Position numbers and translations under genes: made by a program. Shown piece after piece: positions 1-5,865 of a stretch of DNA of 7,357 nt. The DNA is from Thiomargarita sp. (GTDB taxonomy: Bacteria; Pseudomonadota; Gammaproteobacteria; Beggiatoales; Beggiatoaceae), in assembly GCA_020721025.1 (NCBI GenBank), contig DYNO01000163.1:1-7357 (forward strand). The letters are read 5' to 3'. Position 1 is the stretch's first letter, and the number at the start of each line of letters is the position of its first letter. The notes below the pieces were generated by a model. That model saw only the letters and a list, made by a program, of their open reading frames with translations, was not told where the DNA came from and ran no database searches.

Positions 1-144
1 TATAGACCTGTTTCACTTGGTATTAAAGATTTCAAATCGGTTCTATATTTATAACCAAATCTTGTCAATTCCGGTGCTGACCTTTCCAAAAAATACAACT
101 CTTATTTAACCACTGCCATAAAATCCTACTTTTGGTGAATCAAT

Positions 145-771
145 ATGGGTACTAAAATTGCCGGTTGTGACCCCCAATTGCGACAACGAATTGCCCAAAT
201 GAGCGCGCGGTTGATGATGCAAGAAGGAATTGAAGATTATCACTTAGCAAAATCGAAAGCGGCTTCACAATTGGGAGTTTATCACAGTCGTCATTTGCCA
301 AGTAATCGCGAAATTCAAGAAGAAATTCAAGTTTATCAACGACTTTTTTATGGTGATACACAACCGATTCGTCTGCAACATTTACGGCGAGTTGCTTTGG
401 ATGTGATGAAATTGTTTGCTCGGTATTCACCCCGTCTGGTGGGTTCGGTATTGAGCGGCACCGCGACACAACATTCTAAAATTACACTACATTTATTCGC
501 ACACAGTGCAGAAGAAATCGCGGTGTTTTTGTTAGAACGCAATATTCCGTATCAAGTCAGCGAAAAACGCTTTTATCTCAGTGAAAAACGCACCCATTTG
601 TCCGATAGTGTCATTTGTCCCTGTTATCGTTTTATCGCTGGAGAAGAGACAGTTATGTTAATTATATTTAATATCAATGATATACGTTGGTCACCCCCCA
701 ATCCGGTCGATGGTAAACCGATGGTGCGGGCGGATGTCAAAACGTTGGAACGGTTACTTGATGAGGAATAA
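145..771 (+). CDS. Conserved hypothetical protein with degenerate nucleotidyltransferase-like motif
   Basis: The product is a soluble 208-aa protein with no signal peptide or membrane segment. It resembles a gammaproteobacterial family usually annotated only as hypothetical (sometimes mislabelled UDP-N-acetylmuramate-alanine ligase). Visible hallmarks are an N-terminal helical part with GIEDYHLAKSKAA (residues 28-40) and LPSNREI (51-57), a central RLVGSVLSGTA (97-107) followed by LHLF, and a C-terminal PVDGKPMVRADV near the end. The G-S pair followed by a beta strand recalls the pol-beta nucleotidyltransferase fold, but the acidic pair expected after it is replaced by K-I-T-L-H, so catalysis is doubtful. 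Residues 139-152 hold a 7-residue tandem duplication, SEKRFYL/SEKRTHL. The start at 145 is supported by GGTGA at 134-138. The stop codon abuts the modB start, so the two are probably co-translated. Function is unknown; the family match is from memory of the sequence pattern. Confidence 0.8.
   Translation: MGTKIAGCDPQLRQRIAQMSARLMMQEGIEDYHLAKSKAASQLGVYHSRHLPSNREIQEEIQVYQRLFYGDTQPIRLQHLRRVALDVMKLFARYSPRLVGSVLSGTATQHSKITLHLFAHSAEEIAVFLLERNIPYQVSEKRFYLSEKRTHLSDSVICPCYRFIAGEETVMLIIFNINDIRWSPPNPVDGKPMVRADVKTLERLLDEE
558..591 (+). repeat. 21-base-period in-frame duplication
   Basis: CAGCGAAAAACGC at 558-570 recurs as CAGTGAAAAACGC at 579-591, a period of exactly 7 codons. It encodes two consecutive SEKRxxL units in the first gene. 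It is a small, partly diverged tandem duplication; whether it is specific to this strain cannot be judged here. Confidence 0.6.
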
Positions 772-1449
772 ATGTTTGATATTACAATTGATTTAACACC
801 CGTTTGGGTAACGCTGCAATTAGCCACGATTACCACGATTATTTTGCTGATCATCGGTACGCCTGTCGCGTGGTGGTTAGCACATACTCAATGCTGGTGT
901 AAGTCCCTGTTTCAAGCGATGGTTGCCCTGCCCCTCGTGCTTCCACCGACCGTATTAGGATTTTATTTATTGGTTGCCTTGGGTCCCCACGGTTGGATTG
1001 GGCAATTATCAGAATGGTTTTCTGGACGACATTTAGCGTTTAGTTTCACTGGGTTAGTCATCGGTTCCGTGATCGCCTCCACACCCTTTGTCATTCAACC
1101 GCTGCAAGACGCATTCAGTGCCATTGGCAAACGTCCGTTAGAAGTTGCCGCCACTTTACGAGCAAATCCGCTTGATTGCTTTTTCACTGTAGTGTTACCG
1201 CTGGCGCGCCCCGGCTTTCTCACCGCAGCAACGTTATGTTTCGCACATACGATAGGGGAATTCGGCATTGTCTTGATGATTGGCGGTAATTTACACGGGC
1301 AGACTCAAGTGATTTCTATCGCAATTTTTGAACATGTCGAAATGCTCGAATTTTACGAAGCGCATTTATTGGCAGGTGGTATGTTATTGTTTTCATTTAT
1401 GGTATTATTGACGCTCTACACGGTAAATCGGCGTTATTCCACCACTTAA
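772..1449 (+). CDS. modB: Molybdate ABC transporter permease ModB
   Basis: This is the inner-membrane permease subunit of the molybdate importer, which passes molybdate delivered by periplasmic ModA and is powered by the ModC ATPase. At 225 aa it has the normal family length and about five hydrophobic segments. Recognisable ModB features are LPLVLPPTVLGFYLL after the first helices and the cytoplasmic EAA-type loop beginning EVAATLRANP (residues 124-133) and ending in VVLPLARPG (from about 140), where the ATPase docks. The segment HTIGEFGIVLMIGGN followed by GQTQVISIAIFEHVE is also typical of ModB. The usual Gly of the EAA loop is Ala131. GAGGA at 763-767 is a good ribosome site, lying inside the end of the preceding gene. 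Neither modA nor modC is adjacent. The TAA stop overlaps an ATG (TAATG), an arrangement typical of coupling to a following modC. Confidence is high for ModB, with specificity for molybdate versus tungstate open. Confidence 0.93.
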   Translation: MFDITIDLTPVWVTLQLATITTIILLIIGTPVAWWLAHTQCWCKSLFQAMVALPLVLPPTVLGFYLLVALGPHGWIGQLSEWFSGRHLAFSFTGLVIGSVIASTPFVIQPLQDAFSAIGKRPLEVAATLRANPLDCFFTVVLPLARPGFLTAATLCFAHTIGEFGIVLMIGGNLHGQTQVISIAIFEHVEMLEFYEAHLLAGGMLLFSFMVLLTLYTVNRRYSTT

Positions 1450-1492
1450 TGTTTGAATTGTCACCATAACGAGAATAATGTTTGAATTGTCA
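1447..1492 (+). repeat. 17-base direct repeat at the modB stop
   Basis: TAATGTTTGAATTGTCA occurs at 1447-1463, including the modB stop codon, and again exactly at 1476-1492, a period of 29. Both copies hold ATG TTT GAA TTG TCA (M-F-E-L-S). The downstream bases diverge quickly, although both soon contain ATAA. Confidence 0.85.
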
Positions 1493-1522
1493 ATAAGTTA
1501 TCTCGCAGCACGATTCAAATAA
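1449..1522 (+). pseudogene. Possible remnant of a modC start
   Basis: The ATG at 1449 overlaps the modB stop and reads M-F-E-L-S-P then stop. The duplicate ATG at 1478 reads MFELSISYLAARFK then stop at 1520-1522. ModC proteins commonly begin M-[L/F]-E-L and follow modB with overlapping codons, so this may be the residue of a deleted or decayed modC. No Walker A or any other ABC ATPase motif is visible downstream in any frame. The identification rests on only five to fourteen residues and the context, so it is an inference with low confidence; a chance ORF start is the alternative. Confidence 0.22.
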
Positions 1523-1549
1523 CCTACGTTGCTCTGCAAATGGATTGCA

Positions 1550-1579
1550 ATGACGAATGTTCACCAAATATGCGATAAT
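1550..1579 (+). promoter_or_regulatory. Candidate sigma70 promoter with extended -10
   Basis: TGC followed by GATAAT (1571-1579) is an extended -10 with five of six matches to TATAAT. ATGACG at 1550-1555, 18 bases upstream, matches four of six of the -35 consensus. Transcription from about 1586 would give the SPOR gene an unusually long leader of about 300 bases. AT-rich sequence often yields such matches by chance, so this is only a candidate. Confidence 0.3.
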
Positions 1580-1681
1580 AACCCATGACGGGCGTAAAAT
1601 CCTTTGCAGCATTGAGTTTGAGACGGAAATAATTAAATCTTGGTCGTGGTTAGCTACCAATCAAAAATTATTAATTTGATG

Positions 1682-1783
1682 TGATGCTCGACTGTATTCA
1701 ACTGATTAATTTTAATCATAATAAATAGTTATGATAATCTAGTTCAATAGAAACAATTGGTTATGATAAAAAGTCCAGCATCA
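1682..1783. repeat. Imperfect inverted repeat enclosing AT-rich hairpins
   Basis: TGATGCTCGACT at 1682-1693 is the reverse complement, with one mismatch, of AGTCCAGCATCA at 1772-1783. The 78 bases between hold further inverted repeats. The layout resembles a miniature inverted-repeat element or a large transcribed stem-loop. No target-site duplication was identified, so the nature of the element is undetermined. Confidence 0.45.
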
Positions 1784-1886
1784 TGTTAATTTAACCAACA
1801 GAATTGTATCGAAAAATCCTGATCTTCTGTGGCACGACCCAATCATATCAACAAGACGGTTTTATCCATTTTATTGGTTTTTACTC

Positions 1887-3179
1887 ATGCGTACCTTGGC
1901 ATTACTTTTATTACTGATTAACATGATTTTTTTTGCTTGGCAACAACGCTTATTAACATGGCTACCGTGGCAGCCGGAACAATTTTTGCCCGCGCCTGTT
2001 GAACCTTATCATTCCACGTTACCCCAATTAGTTCTGTTGAATGAACGAGAAGCGGCGACCCGTGTGTCTGTTGCGCCCGTTCAAGCTGAAATTGCTCCCG
2101 TTTCGATCAAGCCAAAGGAAGAGAAGAAAGAGGTCGCTCAAGTCAAAGTTGAACCTACAACCACGCTCCCCGTAGCTCCTGCCATACCGGTGACGATGCC
2201 TGCCCCACCGGAAATTTTGCCTTTGCAACTTCTTGAATCTGCGTCTTCATCGGAAAAGTTACAATCCTTTGTTGCTGCAAAACCGTCAGATACCGCCGCG
2301 GCAATTCCCGTGTCAGTGCCAGAACAATCCGCTCCCGCCGCTGAAAAAATATCGTTTAAAACTCTTGCGATGATAATGATCAACACCGGACAAGTGACTT
2401 CCCCACCGCCGGCTGCTCCGGTCGTTGCATCCAACACCAATTTAAATCCGCAATCTTATCGGGAACGTGGTGAAAATCTTGCTATTCCTGCCCAGACGAT
2501 GACGCATGAGCCGAGTGAAAATAGCCAAACACCGGCAACGAAAGCCGAGCAAACAGCGGTCACGACAGCCCATTCTGATAGCAAGTCTGAAAAACAGTCA
2601 CCTGTGCCTGACATGGCAACTGATAAATTGAAAACTTTATTATCAGTTCCTGCAACAAAAACAAATAAAACTGAGATAATATGCTACCAGATAGGTGTCT
2701 TTTTACAACAGGAAGCGGTCAATGCCGCAGTCAACTGGTTTAAGAAAAAACGGGTGACTGCGACTTCGTACAAGGGAGATACTCGACTGGCAACAACAAC
2801 GTGGATTTACTTGCCGCCGGTGCGTAGCTTGCAGCTTGCCCAAACCACGCAACAGCAATTAAAACGTTTGGGTGTGAAAGATGTGAATGTGATGACTCAT
2901 GAACAATTAAAACGTTTGGGTGTGAAAGATACGGTTGTAATGACTCATACTAGGGCAAGTGCGGTATCATTAGGGGTATATCGAGATAAATTGGGAGTCG
3001 CACAACGCTTGCAAGAATTGCGTTCTAAGGGATTCAATGACGTGCGTACGGAAGAACATTATGCAACCGAGACAAAATACTGGTTGAGTGTTAAAATGGC
3101 TTCCAACAATACCACGCTACTGTCTCAGTTTCAAAAAGCATTCAAAGGGTTACAAGCAGCTACGGTGACTTGTAAATAA
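1887..3179 (+). CDS. Membrane-anchored SPOR-type protein with duplicated segment
   Basis: This 430-aa protein has one N-terminal transmembrane anchor (about residues 4-25, LALLLLLINMIFFAW followed by QQR). A long low-complexity linker rich in Pro, Ala, Val and Glu (about 35-260) would lie in the periplasm. The C-terminal domain (about 265-430) starts at Cys266 in CYQIGVF and contains YLPP, then VSLGVYRDKLGVAQRLQELRSKGF and YWLSV. This order matches gammaproteobacterial SPOR-like proteins, in which SPOR domains bind peptidoglycan, often at the division site. Peptidoglycan binding and a role in cell-envelope or division maintenance are inferred from the family. Residues 324-339 and 340-355 are a tandem duplication. 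The ATG at 1887 is chosen because it gives the complete anchor; the frame stays open upstream but has no ATG, and no Shine-Dalgarno is visible. Unlike in many relatives, no coaX/birA gene is adjacent. SPOR assignment is fairly secure; the exact role is unknown. Confidence 0.8.
   Translation: MRTLALLLLLINMIFFAWQQRLLTWLPWQPEQFLPAPVEPYHSTLPQLVLLNEREAATRVSVAPVQAEIAPVSIKPKEEKKEVAQVKVEPTTTLPVAPAIPVTMPAPPEILPLQLLESASSSEKLQSFVAAKPSDTAAAIPVSVPEQSAPAAEKISFKTLAMIMINTGQVTSPPPAAPVVASNTNLNPQSYRERGENLAIPAQTMTHEPSENSQTPATKAEQTAVTTAHSDSKSEKQSPVPDMATDKLKTLLSVPATKTNKTEIICYQIGVFLQQEAVNAAVNWFKKKRVTATSYKGDTRLATTTWIYLPPVRSLQLAQTTQQQLKRLGVKDVNVMTHEQLKRLGVKDTVVMTHTRASAVSLGVYRDKLGVAQRLQELRSKGFNDVRTEEHYATETKYWLSVKMASNNTTLLSQFQKAFKGLQAATVTCK
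2856..2951 (+). repeat. 48-base in-frame tandem duplication in the SPOR gene
   Basis: Unit 1 (2856-2903) and unit 2 (2904-2951) share their first 27 bases exactly and also ATGACTCAT near the end; the differences cluster in a 9-base stretch between them. The units encode QLKRLGVKDVNVMTHE and QLKRLGVKDTVVMTHT. The frame is preserved, adding 16 residues to the domain. Confidence 0.93.
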
Positions 3180-3286
3180 GTGATTGGATAAAACATTCGG
3201 GGCAACGACAACTAGAATAAAAAGTTTTTAGCCCAGTATGTCACAATGTGGTGCAACACCTTACTTTATGTTAGAATAAACATTAT

Positions 3287-3317
3287 TTGACAGCATTGGT
3301 ATTCACAGTGTGAATAT
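3287..3317 (+). promoter_or_regulatory. Consensus -35 overlapping a 17-base palindromic operator
   Basis: TTGACA at 3287-3292 is a perfect -35 hexamer. At normal spacing the -10 region (GTGAAT at 3310-3315 or GAATAT at 3312-3317) is weak. The perfect palindrome TATTCACAGTGTGAATA (3300-3316, centre 3308) covers the spacer and the -10 position, as expected for a repressor site or an activator-dependent promoter. A second palindrome, TCAGTTAAACTGA, lies at 3334-3346 with its centre 32 bases downstream, about three helical turns. An alternative -10, TAGAAT, lies at 3272-3277 without a good -35. The likely target is the response regulator/hydrolase pair that follows. The cognate regulator is unknown; the half-sites resemble a CRP site with its arms inverted, which is not a CRP site. 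Confidence 0.45.
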
Positions 3318-3385
3318 CTTGAACCGTTATCAATCAGTTAAACTGACTGTTAATATTTGTTAATGATTTAGGATCGGCTTAATAC

Positions 3386-3802
3386 ATGACAGATAAAGTA
3401 CCAACTATTGTGGTAGTGGATGATAGCGCAACGTCCATTTCTCTCTATCAGTTCAGCGTTGAACCACTGGCGGTGAGTTTTATCGGCTTCAAATCCCCAG
3501 CGGAAGCATTTCCCTATTTGCAAGAACATCAACCTGAGTTATTGTTTTTAGATATAATTATGCCGGGGATGGATGGGCTCACGTTTTTGCGTCGGTTGCG
3601 TGCCCTGCCACATCAAAAAGATACTCCAGTTATTATGGTGACATCAAAAGATTATGCCCAAGATCGTTATATAGCAAAACAACTAGGTGCATTAGACTTT
3701 GTGATTAAACCATTACGTTTTAAAGAAATTCGTGATTTGGTGTGTAAACATACAAATATTAAACAACCTGAACAAAATTCTGAGCAAAACTCTAAGCCAT
3801 AA
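3386..3802 (+). CDS. Single-domain CheY-like response regulator
   Basis: This 138-aa protein is a stand-alone receiver domain. The acidic pocket Asp12-Asp13 (VVVDDS), phospho-acceptor Asp56 (LFLDIIMPGMDG), switch Thr86 (VMVTSKD) and Lys108 (VIKPL) are all present, so it should be phosphorylatable by a histidine kinase or acetyl phosphate. There is no DNA-binding or enzymatic output domain. The tail after about residue 122 is polar and carries a 12-base tandem duplication giving EQNS-EQNS. No kinase gene is in the window. The ATG at 3386 gives the standard domain start; AGGA at 3370-3373 is somewhat distant at 12 bases. The following metallo-hydrolase begins 3 bases after the stop, so the two are almost certainly co-transcribed. 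The inferred role is phospho-dependent protein interaction, perhaps with that hydrolase. Confidence 0.93.
   Translation: MTDKVPTIVVVDDSATSISLYQFSVEPLAVSFIGFKSPAEAFPYLQEHQPELLFLDIIMPGMDGLTFLRRLRALPHQKDTPVIMVTSKDYAQDRYIAKQLGALDFVIKPLRFKEIRDLVCKHTNIKQPEQNSEQNSKP
3770..3793 (+). repeat. 12-base tandem duplication in the response-regulator tail
   Basis: GAACAAAATTCT (3770-3781) is followed directly by GAGCAAAACTCT (3782-3793), ten of twelve bases identical, encoding EQNS twice in the unstructured C-terminal tail. Confidence 0.7.
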
Positions 3803-3805
3803 ATC

Positions 3806-4732
3806 ATGAGCAGTGATACGCTAAATTATTTACGTTTTTGGGGTGTGCGTGGTTCTTATCCTGCGCCATTTGGAAGTCATCTGCGCGTGGGTGGTAATAC
3901 ATCGTGTGTGGAATTGCGCGTCGATAACCACATCTTGATTTGCGACGGAGGTACGGGAATTATCCCCTTGGGTAACTCGCTAATGGCTCAAAAGGAAATC
4001 AAGGAAGTCACGATTATTCTCACTCACTACCATTGGGATCACATCTCCGGTCTCCCCTTTTTCGTGCCCGCCTTTGTGCCCGGCTGGAAGGTCAATATTT
4101 TTGGTCCGGGCGATACCATGGAAGAAATTGAACGCCGCATCTCTGGGCAAATGATGGATCCTTATTTCCCGGTCGAAGTGGAAACATGGTTAGCCGATAT
4201 TCACTACTTGATGGCGAATAACAGTCGGTTAGATTATGGTCCCTTTAGTATTGAAACGTTTAATGTGCATCATCCCGGCAGCACCTTTGGCTATCGCATT
4301 CAAGCGCATGATAAAACCATTGTCTATGCTTCTGATAATGAATTGTCATTCATTGATAAGACGATTGAAGATCGCAAGGGCGAATTGGATTCTCAAGAAT
4401 GGCAACTGATCAATGCGATGCAAGTGGAAGAACGCATTAAAGCCCTGGAATCCATTGAAAATACCCATGTTTTCATCCACGACGCACAATACACGCCTGA
4501 AGATTACAGTAAAAAGCGTGGTTGGGGACATTCTTGCTTTATCGACACCGTGAATTTTGCCGCCGATGCGGGGGTAAAACAACTGTATTTATTCCACGTT
4601 GATCCCAATTATAACGACATGAAAATAGAAGATTTACATCGCGCTTCGGTCAAAATTGTGCATCAACGCGATTCTTCGATGGAATGTCATATTGCACGCG
4701 AAGGCTTAATCATTGATATTGATAAACTTTAA
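3806..4732 (+). CDS. Metallo-beta-lactamase-fold metal-dependent hydrolase
   Basis: This 308-aa cytoplasmic protein belongs to the MBL superfamily and is related in style to RNase Z/PhnP/class II cyclic-nucleotide phosphodiesterase enzymes. The N-terminus shows the family signature FWGVRGSYPAP (11-21) and GGNTSCVEL (29-37). The metal-binding motif H-x-H-x-D-H is His74-Tyr-His76-Trp-Asp78-His79. Further probable ligands are His155 or His156 (HHPGSTFGYR), Asp177 (YASDNE) and His264 (LFHVDP), so a two-metal active site looks intact. The segment HDAQY (225-229) and GWGHS (239-243) also fit this subfamily. The substrate is unknown; a phosphodiester, possibly a nucleotide second messenger, is a guess. 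The start at 3806 sits 3 bases after the response-regulator stop with no clear Shine-Dalgarno, suggesting translational coupling. No intrinsic terminator is evident in the 106 bases after it. Confidence 0.88.
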   Translation: MSSDTLNYLRFWGVRGSYPAPFGSHLRVGGNTSCVELRVDNHILICDGGTGIIPLGNSLMAQKEIKEVTIILTHYHWDHISGLPFFVPAFVPGWKVNIFGPGDTMEEIERRISGQMMDPYFPVEVETWLADIHYLMANNSRLDYGPFSIETFNVHHPGSTFGYRIQAHDKTIVYASDNELSFIDKTIEDRKGELDSQEWQLINAMQVEERIKALESIENTHVFIHDAQYTPEDYSKKRGWGHSCFIDTVNFAADAGVKQLYLFHVDPNYNDMKIEDLHRASVKIVHQRDSSMECHIAREGLIIDIDKL

Positions 4733-4760
4733 TTTTTCGTTCAAGATCAATGTCATTCAA

Positions 4761-4799
4761 ACTATTTTGCTAACTTGCTCATTATCTTCAAAAAATAGT
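4761..4799. repeat. 8-base inverted repeat before the VWA gene
   Basis: ACTATTTT (4761-4768) and AAAATAGT (4792-4799) are perfect reverse complements separated by 23 bases in the 4733-4838 gap. The arms hold a single G:C pair, so this is a poor terminator; it could be an operator or chance in AT-rich DNA. Confidence 0.25.
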
Positions 4800-4838
4800 G
4801 AGTGAGTTCCCAAACTTCCCCGTTACCCCCTTTCTGCC

Positions 4839-5840
4839 ATGACCGAATTTGAATTTGCTCATCCACTTTGGCTTTGGGGTTTAACCCTGCCACTGTTCAT
4901 CCTACTGCTCGCCCGGCAACGCACGGTTTTTTTTGATAGAATTCAACACTTTGCTGACGCTCATCTCCTTCCCCACTTGCTCACCAACCCGCCAAAATCC
5001 CGTAGTTTAATCAAATTGTTGGGAATGTGGACGCTGATTTGGACGTTGGGTATTCTCGCATTGGCAGGTCCACGCTGGGATTATGAAGAGCAAGAAGTGT
5101 TTCGTTCGCACAACAATCTCATGATTTTACTCGATTTATCCGATTCGATGCGCGTCAAAGATTTGCCCCAAGCCCGTTTAGAACAAGCCATGCAAGAAAT
5201 AGAAGATATCTTGCGTCATGCGAAAAATTTACACGTTGGATTGATTGGATTCGCCGGATTGCCCCATTTAATCGCGCCGTTGAGTGATGATTATCAGACG
5301 TTGCGGCATTTATTGTATGAGGTCAAAATTGAGGATATTCCGGTGCAAGGTAGCCAGCTTTCATTGGCATTGCAAGAGGCAAGTCGTTGGTTAAAAGGGC
5401 AATCGGATAAAACTTCCTACGTGTTGTTATTAAGCGATGGGGAATTTGCTGCGACTGAAGTACAAAAAAGTGTTGCTGAGTTGCCGCAATTTAACTTTCA
5501 CTTGCACACCTTGGGAATTGGCTCGGTGCAAGGCAAGGAAATCGAATTAGCCGATGGCAGTTGGAAAAAGGATGCGAAAGGTGAAGTCATTTTATCGCGC
5601 TTGAATCCGCAAAATTTGCAACAGTTGGCGAATGCCGGTCGGGGGACTTATCGACAAGCGGATTATCGGCAGCAAGATACGCAAGCAATTTTAGAAGCCA
5701 TTCAACGAGATAATACCGAATTAGACAAAGATAAAACAGTGCAGAAATTATGGCATGAACGCTTTTATTTGTTGGTCATCGCAATGATGGTGTTGTTATT
5801 GATGAAATTTCGCCGCTCAGTCGTTCTTTCGGAAAAATAG
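4839..5840 (+). CDS. BatB-like von Willebrand factor A membrane protein
   Basis: This 333-aa inner-membrane protein has hydrophobic segments at about 10-25 (LWLWGLTLPLFILLLA), about 57-77 and near the C-terminus (about 308-325), bracketing a VWA domain. The metal-ion-dependent adhesion site is visible: Asp99-x-Ser101-x-Ser103 (DLSDSM), Ser172 in IPVQGSQLS replacing the usual Thr, and Asp200 in LLSDGE. RLEQAMQEIEDIL, VGLIGFAG, APLSDDYQTL and LHTLGIGS followed by a KDAKGEV-type strand point to BatB rather than BatA. Bat proteins are linked to envelope stress or aerotolerance in some bacteria, and VWA proteins usually act with a MoxR AAA+ ATPase. No moxR, DUF58 or batD gene is present here, which is unusual. 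The start is supported by the typical N-terminus FEFAHPLWLW, although the preceding bases are pyrimidine-rich with no ribosome site. The TonB receptor follows after 25 bases, probably in the same operon. Confidence 0.85.
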   Translation: MTEFEFAHPLWLWGLTLPLFILLLARQRTVFFDRIQHFADAHLLPHLLTNPPKSRSLIKLLGMWTLIWTLGILALAGPRWDYEEQEVFRSHNNLMILLDLSDSMRVKDLPQARLEQAMQEIEDILRHAKNLHVGLIGFAGLPHLIAPLSDDYQTLRHLLYEVKIEDIPVQGSQLSLALQEASRWLKGQSDKTSYVLLLSDGEFAATEVQKSVAELPQFNFHLHTLGIGSVQGKEIELADGSWKKDAKGEVILSRLNPQNLQQLANAGRGTYRQADYRQQDTQAILEAIQRDNTELDKDKTVQKLWHERFYLLVIAMMVLLLMKFRRSVVLSEK

Positions 5841-5854
5841 GATGTATTTCAATT

Positions 5855-5858
5855 GGAG
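5855..5858 (+). promoter_or_regulatory. Ribosome binding site fixing the receptor start at 5866
   Basis: GGAG lies 7 bases before the ATG at 5866. The in-frame ATG at 5842 lies one base after the preceding stop with no such site and would place charged residues ahead of the signal peptide. The ATG at 5861 is out of frame. Confidence 0.75.
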
Positions 5859-5865
5859 AAATGAG

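Larger units (their letters stand above)
1450..1886. other. Gene-free intergenic region between modB and the SPOR gene
   Basis: No convincing gene is found on either strand over these 437 bases. The region holds the second copy of the 17-base repeat, a possible extended -10 promoter (1550-1579), and an AT-rich block (about 1660-1800) with nested inverted repeats. Within this block, GATTAA/TTAATC arms lie at 1704-1709 and 1712-1717, ATCATAA/TTATGAT arms at 1715-1721 and 1729-1735, and GTTATGATAA is repeated directly at 1728-1737 and 1760-1769. The final 85 bases before the SPOR start show no Shine-Dalgarno sequence. No G:C-rich hairpin with a T-run (intrinsic terminator) was found after modB. 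Confidence 0.7.

Noticed and set aside
152..469. A 105-codon minus-strand ORF opposite the first gene
   Set aside because: It lies fully inside a well-supported + strand coding region and shows no domain or ribosome site.
1557..1679. A 40-codon + strand ORF starting MFTKYAIITHDGRK in the intergenic region
   Set aside because: It has no ribosome binding site, no recognisable motif, and a length expected by chance; it also overlaps the candidate -10 box. Without homologues it is not supported as a gene.
2138..2440. A 100-codon minus-strand ORF within the SPOR gene
   Set aside because: It is an antisense shadow of the Pro/Ala-rich linker; its low-complexity Gly/Ala/Thr composition mirrors the sense codons.
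3218..3230. TAAAAAGTTTTTA as a terminator after the SPOR gene
   Set aside because: The arms are all A:T with a one-base loop, so no stable hairpin can form; it is not a credible intrinsic terminator.
3250..3260. GGTG-CAA-CACC hairpin after the SPOR gene
   Set aside because: The stem has only four pairs and is followed by TTACTTT rather than a T-run, too weak for a terminator call.
3300..3316. CRP binding site
   Set aside because: CRP sites read TGTGA-N6-TCACA; here the arms are in the opposite order (TCACA-N-TGTGA) with one central base, so it is not a CRP site.
5842..5865. Receptor start at the ATG at 5842
   Set aside because: It lies one base after the preceding stop without a ribosome site and puts MYFNWRNE ahead of a normal signal peptide; the ATG at 5866 has GGAG at correct spacing.
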